Positions 30,116 through 37,841 of a stretch of 37,841 bases of DNA are shown in pieces (positions within the stretch are counted from its first letter, which is position 1; each line of letters starts with the position of its first letter). The position numbers and the translations under genes were made by a program. Source of the stretch: Oscillospiraceae bacterium (lineage in GTDB: Bacteria; Bacillota; Clostridia; Oscillospirales; Ruminococcaceae); assembly GCA_020024185.1 (NCBI GenBank), contig JAHHUD010000007.1, forward strand, positions 1-37,841, in the 5' to 3' direction. A model generated the notes under the pieces. That model was not told where the DNA came from. It saw only the letters and a program-made list of their open reading frames with translations, and ran no database searches.

Positions 30116-31330
30116 TTATTGTGCGTATATTTTAATGATGTTTTTTACCACTTCAACACACACTTCCATATTTTCTTTTGTTGTACATTCATATTTACCG
30201 TGAAAATTCATACCACCTGTTGCAAGGTTTGGACAAGGAAGCCCCATAAATGATAATCTTGCACCATCTGTACCACCACGGATAGCAACACTTTTTGGTG
30301 TAACACCTGCTTGTTCTGTTGCTTTTATTGCATTTTCTATAAGGTGGAAATGTGGTAAAATCTGTTCTTTCATATTGCGATAACTTAGTTTTGTTTCAAC
30401 TTTTACCAATTCTCTGCCATACTTTTTGTTTAGATATTCTGCAACATCATAGAGAAGTTTTTCTTTCTGTTTTATCTTTTCTCCGTCATGGTCACGAAGA
30501 ATATATTCAAGCACTGTTTTTTCTGTGCTACCTTGAGTTTCTATAAGGTGGAAAAATCCTTCAAAGTTTTCAGTATATTCTGGTCTTTCAAACTCTGGAA
30601 GCATACTGTCAAATTCAATACCAATTCTTTGGCTGTTTATCATCTGTCCTTTTGCACTTCCAGGATGAATTGAACGTCCTGAAATTGTGATTTTTGCAGA
30701 AACTGCATTAAAGTTTTCGTATTCTATTTCTCCAGGTAATCCACCGTCAACTGTGTATGCAAATTCAGCTCCAAATCCTTCTACATCAAATAAGTCTGCA
30801 CCTCTGCCGATTTCTTCATCCGGAGTAAATCCAACTACGATTTTTCCGTGAGGAATATTATTTTTTATAATATCCTCCACTGCCTGCATAATAACAGCAA
30901 TACCTGATTTATCGTCAGCACCAAGCAAGCTTGTACCGTCTGTTGTTATAAGAGTATGTCCCTTAAAGTCTTTAAGTTGTGGAAATTCGCTTACACTGAG
31001 AACATCACCACTGCCTTTAAGTAAAACATCTTCTCCGTTATAATTTTCTATAATTTGTGGTTTTATGTCATAACCATTAAAATCTGTTGCTGTGTCCATA
31101 TGTGCAATAAGACCAAGACAGGTTTTATCTTCATATCCCTTTGTTGCCAAAAGCTCTGCATAAACATAGCCTTCTTTAATACGGATATTTTCAAGCCCAA
31201 TATTTTTCATTTCATTTGCTAAAAAATTAGCAACATCAAGCTGACAAGCTGTTGATGGGCAAGTTTGGCTGTTTTCATCAGAAGGTGAAGAAATTTTTAT
31301 ATAACTTAAAAATTTTTCTGTAACACTCAT
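30116..31330 (-). CDS. pepT: Peptidase T (tripeptide aminopeptidase)
   Basis: Cytosolic M20 di-zinc aminopeptidase that removes the N-terminal residue from tripeptides. At 404 residues it is standard. The first metal motif is LGLIAHMDTATDFNG (H77, with D79 next to the site). LLGADDKSGIAVIMQ holds the bridging Asp. FTPDEEIGRGAD holds the catalytic and metal glutamates. AYTVDGGLPGEIEYENFNA and IRGGTDGARLSFMGLPCPNLATGGMNFHGKYE complete the M20B pattern, including the last His ligand. AAAGGAG lies 8 bases before the ATG. It is a single-gene unit. Confidence 0.96.
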   Translation of the reverse strand: MSVTEKFLSYIKISSPSDENSQTCPSTACQLDVANFLANEMKNIGLENIRIKEGYVYAELLATKGYEDKTCLGLIAHMDTATDFNGYDIKPQIIENYNGEDVLLKGSGDVLSVSEFPQLKDFKGHTLITTDGTSLLGADDKSGIAVIMQAVEDIIKNNIPHGKIVVGFTPDEEIGRGADLFDVEGFGAEFAYTVDGGLPGEIEYENFNAVSAKITISGRSIHPGSAKGQMINSQRIGIEFDSMLPEFERPEYTENFEGFFHLIETQGSTEKTVLEYILRDHDGEKIKQKEKLLYDVAEYLNKKYGRELVKVETKLSYRNMKEQILPHFHLIENAIKATEQAGVTPKSVAIRGGTDGARLSFMGLPCPNLATGGMNFHGKYECTTKENMEVCVEVVKNIIKIYAQ

Positions 31331-31372
31331 CTTTAAATCTCCTTTTTGATATTTTGATTTAATTTGTTGAAT

Positions 31373-31401
31373 ATTTTATCATAAATTTATAAATAAATCA
31401 C
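31373..31401 (-). promoter_or_regulatory. Possible pepT promoter
   Basis: Minus-strand -10 TAAAAT (31378-31373) with extended TGA. The -35 position reads GTGATT with a 17-base spacer. It is a modest match in an AT-rich divergent gap. Confidence 0.4.
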
Positions 31402-31431
31402 TAAATTTTTTATTATAATTATATTATATAC

Positions 31432-31460
31432 TTTAAATATTTAAAATAATGTGTTAAAAT
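31432..31460 (+). promoter_or_regulatory. Promoter of the polysaccharide operon
   Basis: -35 TTTAAA (31432-31437), 17-base spacer, and -10 TAAAAT (31455-31460) with extended TGT. The expected start near 31467 gives a leader of about 57 bases before the capE ATG. Confidence 0.5.
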
Positions 31461-31523
31461 TAATTATACATGTCTGTAAAATTAAAAATAACAAAAAATA
31501 TAAATACATTTTGGAGGATTTTT

Positions 31524-32570
31524 ATGTCAAATTCAGTTTTTGCTGGTAAAACACTGTTGATTACAGGAGGTACGGGCAGTTTTGGTCATACAGTACTTAA
31601 ACATTTCTTAACAACAGATATCGGTGAAATACGTATATTCTCCCGTGATGAAAAAAAACAGGATGATATGCGACACGAACTTCAGGTTGCTTATCCTGTT
31701 GAAAGTCAAAAGGTTAAATTCTATATTGGTGATGTAAGAGATATTAACAGTGTTAATAATGCTATGAATGGCGTTGACTTTATATTCCATGCAGCAGCAC
31801 TTAAACAAGTTCCTTCTTGCGAGTTTTTCCCAATTGAAGCTGTTAAAACAAATGTAATTGGTACAGAAAATGTTCTCACAAGTGCAATCGCTCACGGAGT
31901 TAAAAAAGTTGTTTGCCTTTCAACAGATAAAGCTGCATATCCAATCAATGCTATGGGTATATCAAAAGCTTTAATGGAAAAAGTTATTGTAGCAAAATCC
32001 AGAACAGTTGACGGTGATAAAACAACAATCTGCTGTACACGTTATGGCAATGTTATGTGTAGCCGTGGCAGTGTTATTCCTCTTTTCCGTGACCAGATAA
32101 GTCAAGGAAAACCTCTCACTATCACAAACCCTGACATGACAAGATTCCTTATGAATCTTGATGAAGCTGTTGACCTTGTTGTATTTGCCTTTACTCATGG
32201 ACAAACTGGTGACCTTTTTGTTCAAAAATCCCCTGCCTGCACAATTGGTGACCTTGCAAAAGCAACCCAATCTCTTTTTGGTGACACAGGTATAAAAATC
32301 ATCGGTGAAAGACACGGTGAAAAATTGTATGAAACACTTCTCACTGAAGAAGAAGCTGCAAAAGCAATTGACATGGGTGGATATTACAGAGTGCCAGCTG
32401 ATAATCGTGACCTTAACTATGATAAATACTTTGTTGAAGGCAATACTGAAGAAAAACTTATTCATCAGTATACAAGCCATAATACACAACGCCTCACTGT
32501 TGAAGGCACAATTGAAAAAATGAAAACAACAGAATATATTCAAGAGGAGCTTAAAAACCTTGAAAAATAA
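31524..32570 (+). CDS. capE: UDP-GlcNAc 4,6-dehydratase/5-epimerase, CapE type
   Basis: First enzyme of UDP-L-FucNAc synthesis: removes water from UDP-GlcNAc and inverts C5. It is an extended SDR of 348 residues. The NAD(P) loop is TGGTGSFG near residue 15. FHAAALKQVPSCEFFP is typical of the FlaA1/CapE group. The catalytic pair is Met-xxx-Lys in AYPINAMGISKALMEK, as in Staphylococcus CapE, instead of the usual Tyr-xxx-Lys. VMCSRGSVIPLFRDQI and PDMTRFLMNLDEAVDLV are also family marks. The start is the ATG at 31524 after GGAGG (31513-31517); a frame opening 18 codons earlier has no ribosome site. It is followed by capF with an 11-base overlap. Confidence 0.94.
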   Translation: MSNSVFAGKTLLITGGTGSFGHTVLKHFLTTDIGEIRIFSRDEKKQDDMRHELQVAYPVESQKVKFYIGDVRDINSVNNAMNGVDFIFHAAALKQVPSCEFFPIEAVKTNVIGTENVLTSAIAHGVKKVVCLSTDKAAYPINAMGISKALMEKVIVAKSRTVDGDKTTICCTRYGNVMCSRGSVIPLFRDQISQGKPLTITNPDMTRFLMNLDEAVDLVVFAFTHGQTGDLFVQKSPACTIGDLAKATQSLFGDTGIKIIGERHGEKLYETLLTEEEAAKAIDMGGYYRVPADNRDLNYDKYFVEGNTEEKLIHQYTSHNTQRLTVEGTIEKMKTTEYIQEELKNLEK

Positions 32571-33675
32571 GAAGATTTTAATTACAGGTGCAGGTGGATT
32601 TGTTGGAAAAAACCTTACAGCTACACTGTTGCAAAAAGGTTATACAAACCTATATCTTTATGATAGAGTAAGCACACAAGAAGATTTGGAAAGATATTGT
32701 ACAGATTGTGATTTTGTTTTTCACCTTGCCGGTGTTAATCGTCCAACTGACAATAAAGAGTTTTATATAGGTAATACAGATTTTTCAAAAACATTGCTTG
32801 ATACATTAAAAGCAAAAAATAATAACTGTGGCATTATCGTTTCCTCCTCTGTTCAAGCAGTTCTTGATAACGATTACGGCAAAAGCAAAAAGCTTGGTGA
32901 AGACCTTTTTATTGAAAACGGTTTCAACCCTGCATATATAGTTCGACTTTATGGTGTTTTTGGCAAATGGAGCAAACCAAACTACAACACTGTTGTGGCA
33001 ACTTTCTGCTATAACGTTGCACATGGTCTTCCTTTACAAGTAAACGACCCTAATCATGAGCTTACTTTGTGTTACATTGATGATGTTGTGTCAAAATTTA
33101 TAGATGTTTTTGAAAATGAAACAGCATATAAACAAGGATTTTTTGAAATAGACACTCTTCACAAAATCACTTTAGGACGTCTTGCAAAAACAATTGAAAG
33201 CTTTGGAGAAAATCGTGATACTTTGATTATGCCAAATCTTTCAAGTCTTTTGGAACAGCGTCTTTACGGCACATACCTTTCTTATCTTGACACTGATAAA
33301 TTCTCGTATCATCTTAAAAAGAATGAGGACAACCGTGGTTGGCTTGCAGAATTTATTAAAAATGAGAGTTTTGGACAAATTTTTATTTCCACAACAAAAC
33401 CTGGTATTACTCGTGGTGACCATTGGCATCACACAAAAGTTGAAAAATTCCTTGTTATCAGTGGAAAAGCTGAAATTTCTTTCCGTCATATGATAACAGA
33501 TGATATTATTAGATATGATGTTGACGGAAATAATCCAACTGTTGTAGATATTCCTGTTGGATATACTCATAATATCAAAAATATTGGCAATACAGAAATG
33601 ATATGTCTTTTCTGGTCCAGCCAGATTTTTGACCCAAACAACCCTGACACATATTATGTAAAGGTGGATATATGA
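32560..33675 (+). CDS. capF: CapF: bifunctional cupin-SDR reductase of UDP-FucNAc synthesis
   Basis: Second enzyme: the C-terminal cupin epimerises the CapE product and the N-terminal SDR reduces it to UDP-6-deoxy-talosamine. At 371 residues it has the CapF layout. SDR domain (about 1-245): ILITGAGGFVGKNL, FHLAGVNRP and the catalytic Y106-GKS-K110. Cupin (about 250-371): TRGDHWHHTKVEKFLVISGKAEISFRH, whose His and Glu bind zinc, and the late IPVGYTHNIKNIG. The start is TTG at 32560 inside the end of capE, with GAGGAG 10 bases upstream; no ATG is available before the Rossmann loop. It is coupled to the next gene by an ATGA overlap. Confidence 0.94.
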   Translation: MKNKKILITGAGGFVGKNLTATLLQKGYTNLYLYDRVSTQEDLERYCTDCDFVFHLAGVNRPTDNKEFYIGNTDFSKTLLDTLKAKNNNCGIIVSSSVQAVLDNDYGKSKKLGEDLFIENGFNPAYIVRLYGVFGKWSKPNYNTVVATFCYNVAHGLPLQVNDPNHELTLCYIDDVVSKFIDVFENETAYKQGFFEIDTLHKITLGRLAKTIESFGENRDTLIMPNLSSLLEQRLYGTYLSYLDTDKFSYHLKKNEDNRGWLAEFIKNESFGQIFISTTKPGITRGDHWHHTKVEKFLVISGKAEISFRHMITDDIIRYDVDGNNPTVVDIPVGYTHNIKNIGNTEMICLFWSSQIFDPNNPDTYYVKVDI

Positions 33676-34199
33676 GCAAATTAGTTATTCTTGGATTTGG
33701 TGGATTTGGTAAAACAATTGAAGATGTTGTTTTAAGTGGAAAGTTATATGATGAAATATTATTTTTAGATGATAACGCAAAAGACAATAAAGTTGTCGGC
33801 TCTTGCTCTGATTTTAAAAATTTTATAAATACAGACACTTTCTTCTATCCTGCCTTTGGCAACAATAATCTTAGAATAGAATGGCTAAATATGCTTATTT
33901 GTGCAGGTGCACAGGTGGCAACAATAGTACACCCTCAAAGTTATGTAAGCGCAAATGCTATTATAGAAACTGGATGTGCTATTTTACCAAATTCAACAGT
34001 TAACACTTCTTCAATTATAAAAAAAGGTTGCATTGTAAACTTTGGTGCAGTTGTTGACCATGACTGTGTTATTGAAAAAGGTGTTCACTTATGCCCAAAC
34101 TGCGTTATAAAAGCATACAACAAAATATCCCCTATGTGCAAAGTTGAGGCTGGTAAAGTTATCCTCAACAATACTTTCAAACTGGAGAAAAAAGTATAA
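33672..34199 (+). CDS. PglD/NeuD-like sugar O- or N-acyltransferase, short form
   Basis: A 175-residue acyltransferase-like protein. An N-terminal Rossmann-like half (about 1-80) has LVILGFGGFGKTIEDVV and LDDNAKDNKVVGSCSDF. A left-handed beta helix (about 85-160) has IVHPQSYVSANAIIETGCAILPNSTV and GAVVDHDCVIEKGVHLCPN. The expected catalytic His is H130 and the acyl-CoA-side His H139. The helix is cut short: the last turns (the usual GAGAVVTKDV ending) are missing and replaced by KVILNNTFKLEKKV. The ATG overlaps the capF stop and the stop overlaps the capG ATG, so the short form is genuine. No 4-aminotransferase is seen, so a PglD-like N-acetylation is not supported; it may acetylate the fucosamine. 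Confidence 0.8.
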   Translation: MSKLVILGFGGFGKTIEDVVLSGKLYDEILFLDDNAKDNKVVGSCSDFKNFINTDTFFYPAFGNNNLRIEWLNMLICAGAQVATIVHPQSYVSANAIIETGCAILPNSTVNTSSIIKKGCIVNFGAVVDHDCVIEKGVHLCPNCVIKAYNKISPMCKVEAGKVILNNTFKLEKKV

Positions 34200-35341
34200 T
34201 GGCTAAACTTAAACTTATGACTATAATAGGCACAAGACCAGAAATTATCCGTCTTGCTGCTGTTATAAAAAAATGTGATAAATATTTTGACCAAATTCTT
34301 GTACACACAGGTCAAAACTATGACTATGAATTAAATCAAGTTTTCTTTGACGATTTAGGGCTTAGAGCTCCTGATTTTTATCTTAATACTGTTGGCAATG
34401 ACCTTGGAGAAACAATAGGCAATATTATTGCAAAATCCTATTCTCTTATGGTAAACGAAAAACCTGACGCACTGCTTATTCTTGGAGATACAAACAGTTG
34501 TCTTTGTGCAATAAGTGCAAAAAGACTTCATATTCCTATTTTCCACATGGAAGCAGGTAACCGCTGTTTTGATGAATGTTTGCCAGAAGAAACAAACAGA
34601 AGAATTGTTGACCATATTGCTGATGTTAATCTTTGTTATTCTGAACACGCAAGAAGATATCTTAACAGCGAAGGTACAGCAAAAGAAAGAACTTATGTTA
34701 CAGGCAGTCCTATGGCAGAAGTTTTGCATGAAAATCTTGAACAGATAAAATCTTCTGATATTCTCTCTCGTCTTGGTCTTGAAAAAGGAAAATATATTCT
34801 TTTATCAGCTCACAGAGAAGAAAATATTGATACAGAACAAAACTTTTTTAATCTTATGAATGCTGTTAATGCACTGGCTGAAAAATATGATATGCCTATT
34901 TTGTATTCATGCCATCCAAGAAGTGCAAAATTTATAAAAGAAAGAAATTTTGTTTTTGATAAACGAGTTATTCAAAATAAACCTCTTGGTTTCCATGATT
35001 ATAATAACTTGCAAATGAATGCTTTTGCAGTTGTTTCTGACAGTGGCACATTGCCAGAAGAAAGCAGTTTCTTCCTTTCTGTTAACAATCCTTTCCCTGC
35101 AATTTGTATAAGAACATCAACAGAAAGACCTGAGGCGTTGGATAAAGGTAACTTTATTCTTGCAGGCATTACAACAGAACAGGTTTTACAAGCTGTTGAA
35201 ACAGCCGTTGAGATGAATAAAAATCTTGACTTTGGTATTCCTGTTCCAAATTACACAGACGAAAATGTTTCAACAAAAGTTGTAAAACTTATACAAAGTT
35301 ATACTGGTGTTGTAAACAAAATGGTTTGGAGAAAATATTAG
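34199..35341 (+). CDS. capG: CapG: UDP-N-acetylglucosamine 2-epimerase family, UDP-L-FucNAc forming
   Basis: Third enzyme: epimerises C2 to give UDP-L-FucNAc. At 380 residues it has the WecB/CapG fold. Marks are MTIIGTRPEIIRLAAVIKKC, VHTGQNYDYELNQVFFDDL, ILGDTNSCLCAISAKRLHIPIFHMEAGNRCFDECLPEETNRRIVDHIAD (acidic catalytic residues and family His), LLSAHREENID and VVSDSGTLPEESSFF. The NRCFDECLPEE form, instead of WecB's LRTGNxxxPWPEE, is what separates CapG/FnlC from ManNAc-forming WecB. It overlaps the preceding stop by one base (TAATG). The capE-capF-capG set makes the product assignment strong. Confidence 0.92.
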   Translation: MAKLKLMTIIGTRPEIIRLAAVIKKCDKYFDQILVHTGQNYDYELNQVFFDDLGLRAPDFYLNTVGNDLGETIGNIIAKSYSLMVNEKPDALLILGDTNSCLCAISAKRLHIPIFHMEAGNRCFDECLPEETNRRIVDHIADVNLCYSEHARRYLNSEGTAKERTYVTGSPMAEVLHENLEQIKSSDILSRLGLEKGKYILLSAHREENIDTEQNFFNLMNAVNALAEKYDMPILYSCHPRSAKFIKERNFVFDKRVIQNKPLGFHDYNNLQMNAFAVVSDSGTLPEESSFFLSVNNPFPAICIRTSTERPEALDKGNFILAGITTEQVLQAVETAVEMNKNLDFGIPVPNYTDENVSTKVVKLIQSYTGVVNKMVWRKY

Positions 35342-35351
35342 TTTATAAAAT

Positions 35352-35380
35352 AAAGCTGTGGTTTTTACAGCCACAGCTTT
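35352..35380 (+). terminator. Hairpin between capG and the WbuB-like gene (terminator or attenuator)
   Basis: Perfect 10-bp stem AAAGCTGTGG / CCACAGCTTT with a 9-base loop, 10 bases after the capG stop. The T tract that follows is broken, so termination may be partial and read-through could feed the next genes. Confidence 0.65.
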
Positions 35381-35414
35381 AAATCTGTTTTATTTTTATT
35401 TTAGGGTATAGATT

Positions 35415-36635
35415 TTGAAAAAGAAAATTTTGATTATAAGCCAACATTTTTGGCCGGAAAATTTCAGAATAAGTGATATTGCAACGGGGTTTGCAGAAAA
35501 TAATATAGAAGTTGATGTTATTTGTGGTATACCAAATTATCCAAACGGTATTATACCAGATGGATATGGTTTTTTTAAAAACAAAAAACAGATATATAAT
35601 AATGTAAATATACATCGTTGCCTTGAAATAACCAGAAAAGGTAATACATCATTAAGAATTTTTCTTAACTATGTTTCTTTCCCATTTTTTGCAACATTTA
35701 AAACCTTATCATTTATGTTCAAAAAATATGATGCTGTTTTCTGTTATGAAACAAGCCCTGTATATATGATTTTTCCTGCAATATTTTATTCAAAAATCAA
35801 AAAAATACCTTTAACTACTTATGTTTTGGATTTATGGCCAGAAAATTTTTATTCTGTTGTAAATATCCAAAATCCAATTTTAAGAAAAATATGCCAATCT
35901 ACAAGTCATTGGCATTACAAAAAAAGTGATAAACTTATTGCAATGAGTCCATCGCTTAAAGAAAAATTACATGATATTACCCATAAAAGTGATGAAGAAA
36001 TTGCAGTTATACCACAATATTGTGAAAGCTTTTATGAACAAGAAATTGTTGACAAAAATCTAACTGAAAAATATAAAAACTATTTTAAAATAGTTTATGC
36101 CGGAAATATAAGTCCGGCACAAAATCTTGAAGTTGCTGTTGATAGCGCTGTATTATTAAAAAAAGACGGAATAACAGATATAAAATTTATTATTGTTGGC
36201 GATGGTATGTCTAAAAAAGACATAGAAGAATATGTAAAAGATAAAAATGTAACTGAGTATTTTGACTTTTTAGGTTCAAAGCCTGTTACAGATATGCCAA
36301 TATACCACACCCTTGCAGATTGTTTATTAGCTCCTCTTGCTAAAAGTGACCTTATAGGTCTTACTATTCCTGCAAAAGTAACAAGCTATATGGCTGGCAA
36401 AAAGCCAGTTATCACTTGTATTGATGGAGAAGGAAGTCTTGTTATAAATAAAGCTAACTGTGGACTTACCGGTTCTAGTGGTGACAGCGTACAACTTTAT
36501 GAAAATATTAAAACATTGTATAATATGCCTGTTTCTCAAAGAAATATTCTTGGAGAAAACGGCTTTAAATATCATCTTGAGCATCATGAACGCAATAAGG
36601 TTTTAAAACAGCTTATTGGTTTTATTCTTAGTTAA
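35415..36635 (+). CDS. wbuB: WbuB-family glycosyltransferase (probable L-FucNAc transferase)
   Basis: A GT4-type (GT-B fold) glycosyltransferase of 406 residues. Family marks are ILIISQHFWPENFRISDIATGFAENNIEVDVICGIPNYP at the start, TYVLDLWPENFYSVV near residue 135, YAGNISPAQNLEVAVDSA (start of the second Rossmann domain, about 229), and LLAPLAKSDLIGLTIPAKVTSYMAGKKPVI, the sugar-nucleotide EX7E-type region. In E. coli O26, WbuB is the FucNAc transferase that follows the fnl genes, as here. It starts at TTG (35415) with AGGG 8 bases upstream; no usable ATG is near. The donor sugar is inferred from the neighbouring capEFG. Confidence 0.88.
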   Translation: MKKKILIISQHFWPENFRISDIATGFAENNIEVDVICGIPNYPNGIIPDGYGFFKNKKQIYNNVNIHRCLEITRKGNTSLRIFLNYVSFPFFATFKTLSFMFKKYDAVFCYETSPVYMIFPAIFYSKIKKIPLTTYVLDLWPENFYSVVNIQNPILRKICQSTSHWHYKKSDKLIAMSPSLKEKLHDITHKSDEEIAVIPQYCESFYEQEIVDKNLTEKYKNYFKIVYAGNISPAQNLEVAVDSAVLLKKDGITDIKFIIVGDGMSKKDIEEYVKDKNVTEYFDFLGSKPVTDMPIYHTLADCLLAPLAKSDLIGLTIPAKVTSYMAGKKPVITCIDGEGSLVINKANCGLTGSSGDSVQLYENIKTLYNMPVSQRNILGENGFKYHLEHHERNKVLKQLIGFILS

Positions 36636-36649
36636 CGGAGGATGTATGT

Positions 36650-37360
36650 TTGAAAACTTTAGTTATTATCCCTTGCTATAATGAAGAATCCAGTATAGTA
36701 AATGTTATTAACAATTTAAAGGAAAATGCACCTGATGTGGATTATATTATTGTTAATGACTGTTCAACTGACTGTACTGAAAAAATACTTAAAGAAAATA
36801 ATTTTAATTATATAAATAATCCTATAAATCTTGGTATTGGTGGTGGTGTTCAAGCCGGATATCTTTATGCTAAAGAGTTTGGCTACGACATTGCCATACA
36901 AATGGACGGTGACGGACAGCACGACCCAAAATATTTAACAAAAATAATTCAACCTGTTGAAAGTAATGAAGCTGATATGGTTATTGGTTCTCGTTTTGTT
37001 GAAAAAGAAGGTTTTCAAAGTTCTTTTATGAGAAGACTTGGTATAAATATTATTTCTTTTTTAATTTATTTGTTAACAGGTAAAAAAATAAAAGACACAA
37101 CAAGTGGGTTTCGTGCGTGTAACAGAGCGCTCATTGAGTTTTTTTCCAAAAATTATGCAGATGATTACCCAGAACCAGAAGCTATCGTTTCATGTCTTGT
37201 AAATGGTTATTCTGTAAAAGAAGTTGCCGTAATTATGGAAGAAAGACAAGGCGGTGTTTCTTCTATAAGAAGTTTAAAAAGCGCATACTATATGATAAAA
37301 GTGTGTATTTCTCTTGTTATTACAAGAATTTCTGAAACAAAAAAGAAAGGTGGTAAATAA
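36650..37360 (+). CDS. Family 2 glycosyltransferase (DPM1-like)
   Basis: A 236-residue GT-A glycosyltransferase that would add a sugar, probably to a lipid carrier. TLVIIPCYNEESSIVNVINNL opens the fold. NDCSTDCTEKIL is the uridine-binding part. The metal-binding DxD is D86-G-D88 in IAIQMDGDGQHDP. DTTSGFRACNRALIEFF and YPEPEAIVSCLVNGYSVKEVAVIMEERQGGVSSI are typical of the group paired with DUF2304 proteins. It starts at TTG (36650), 8 bases after GGAGG; two ATG codons between them are out of frame or closed. It ends in a basic tail, 2 bases before the next gene. Confidence 0.9.
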   Translation: MKTLVIIPCYNEESSIVNVINNLKENAPDVDYIIVNDCSTDCTEKILKENNFNYINNPINLGIGGGVQAGYLYAKEFGYDIAIQMDGDGQHDPKYLTKIIQPVESNEADMVIGSRFVEKEGFQSSFMRRLGINIISFLIYLLTGKKIKDTTSGFRACNRALIEFFSKNYADDYPEPEAIVSCLVNGYSVKEVAVIMEERQGGVSSIRSLKSAYYMIKVCISLVITRISETKKKGGK

Positions 37361-37362
37361 GT

Positions 37363-37734
37363 ATGAAACCTATGGAATTAGTTTTAAGATGTGGTCTTAT
37401 TTTTGGCTCAATAGGTCTTTTATTATTCATCATCTATCTTATGAAAAAAGGTAAACTTGAAGTTAAATATTCTATAATCTGGCTTACATTTAGTATTGTG
37501 ATGATTATATTCTCATGTTTTCCTTATTTAGTTTTAATTTTAAGTGATATTTCTAGAGTTATAAATCCAGTAAACTTTATTTTTCTTACACAAATAATTT
37601 TTATACTGCTTATTTTATTATCCGTTTCTGCTGTTATTTCCGGATTTAGTAAAAAAATAAAGCAACTTGCACAAGCAAATGCTATTCTTGAAAAAAGAGT
37701 TCGAGAACTTGAACAATCTATAAATAATAAATAA
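37363..37734 (+). CDS. DUF2304 membrane protein
   Basis: A 123-residue protein with three membrane helices: LVLRCGLIFGSIGLLLFIIYLM, SIIWLTFSIVMIIFSCFPYLVLIL and FIFLTQIIFILLILLSVSAVI. A C-terminal charged coiled coil (about 98-120, KKIKQLAQANAILEKRVRELEQS) follows. DUF2304 proteins typically sit directly after a family 2 glycosyltransferase, as here, and may anchor it or help move the lipid-linked sugar. AAGGTGG lies about 8-9 bases before the ATG, inside the end of the preceding gene. The coupling to the GT2 is seen; the role is inferred. Confidence 0.88.
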   Translation: MKPMELVLRCGLIFGSIGLLLFIIYLMKKGKLEVKYSIIWLTFSIVMIIFSCFPYLVLILSDISRVINPVNFIFLTQIIFILLILLSVSAVISGFSKKIKQLAQANAILEKRVRELEQSINNK

Positions 37735-37757
37735 TATAATATGTATATGAGGTATAA

Positions 37758-37841
37758 ATGCTATTTAATTCTTTACATTTTTTAATATTCTTTCCTGTTG
37801 TTACTTTAGTATATTTTATAATACCTGAAAAAGTAAAAAAT
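37758..37841 (+). CDS. MBOAT-family O-acyltransferase, N-terminus only (runs off right edge)
   Basis: The last 84 bases open a frame MLFNSLHFLIFFPVVTLVYF that matches the typical start of AlgI/DltB-like MBOAT proteins, which move acyl groups to extracellular polysaccharides. GAGG lies 5 bases before the ATG. Only 28 residues are visible, so the assignment rests on this start and on the polysaccharide context. Confidence 0.75.
   Translation, partial: MLFNSLHFLIFFPVVTLVYFIIPEKVKN

Noticed and set aside
31470..31523. Longer capE reading from 31470
   Set aside because: No ribosome site precedes it, the codon lies at the predicted transcription start, and the added residues are not part of the CapE family.

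Overview
The window looks like a chromosomal segment of a low-GC, spore-forming, strictly anaerobic Firmicute of class Clostridia. The pointers are AT-rich coding sequence with AGGAGG ribosome sites, a single-chain GlyS, a GerW/YtfJ sporulation gene, a zinc-type L28, an encoded tRNA CCA end, and a Na+-type F-ATPase c subunit. I cannot name a genus. There is no CRISPR array, insertion sequence or phage gene.

Layout. Bases 1-5,070 (minus strand) hold a housekeeping operon: site-2 protease, scpA, scpB, DUF2953 protein, gerW, rluB and a small unknown gene. A separately promoted DUF1858-trmK pair follows, and trmK runs off the left edge. rpmB (L28, plus) with a structured leader and glyS (minus) come next. 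Bases 7,306-12,015 look accessory: a YjiH-type membrane protein, tRNA-Arg(CCG), a MerR-family regulator, and a convergent, lipid-anchored flavoprotein reductase with two FMN-attachment domains and one FAD domain. asnS and the complete atp operon (atpZ-I-B-E-F-H-A-G-D-C, minus) occupy 12,181-20,833. Then come a DUF1653 gene with a thioredoxin-reductase-like flavoprotein, a SurA/PrsA-like lipoprotein, and mfd, pth, prs and a GlmU acetyltransferase half. An unknown membrane protein (plus) and pepT (minus) lead to a plus-strand surface-polysaccharide operon from 31,432 to the right edge. It holds capE, capF, a PglD/NeuD-like acyltransferase, capG, a WbuB-like glycosyltransferase, a GT2 glycosyltransferase, a DUF2304 protein and the start of an MBOAT O-acyltransferase.

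How the parts work together. capE/F/G should make UDP-L-FucNAc, which the WbuB-like enzyme would transfer to a lipid-linked glycan. The atp operon should couple ATP synthesis or hydrolysis to Na+, because every side chain of the known Na+ site is present in the c subunit.

The strongest new signal is regulatory. The flavoprotein promoter has a 19-bp spacer filled by a perfect dyad, the layout that MerR-family regulators act on. The promoter of the neighbouring merR gene has the same 19-bp geometry and the same half-site cores in the same register. I infer a self-contained MerR-controlled extracellular reductase unit. Its substrate is unknown, because several residues typical of fumarate and urocanate reductases appear to be replaced.
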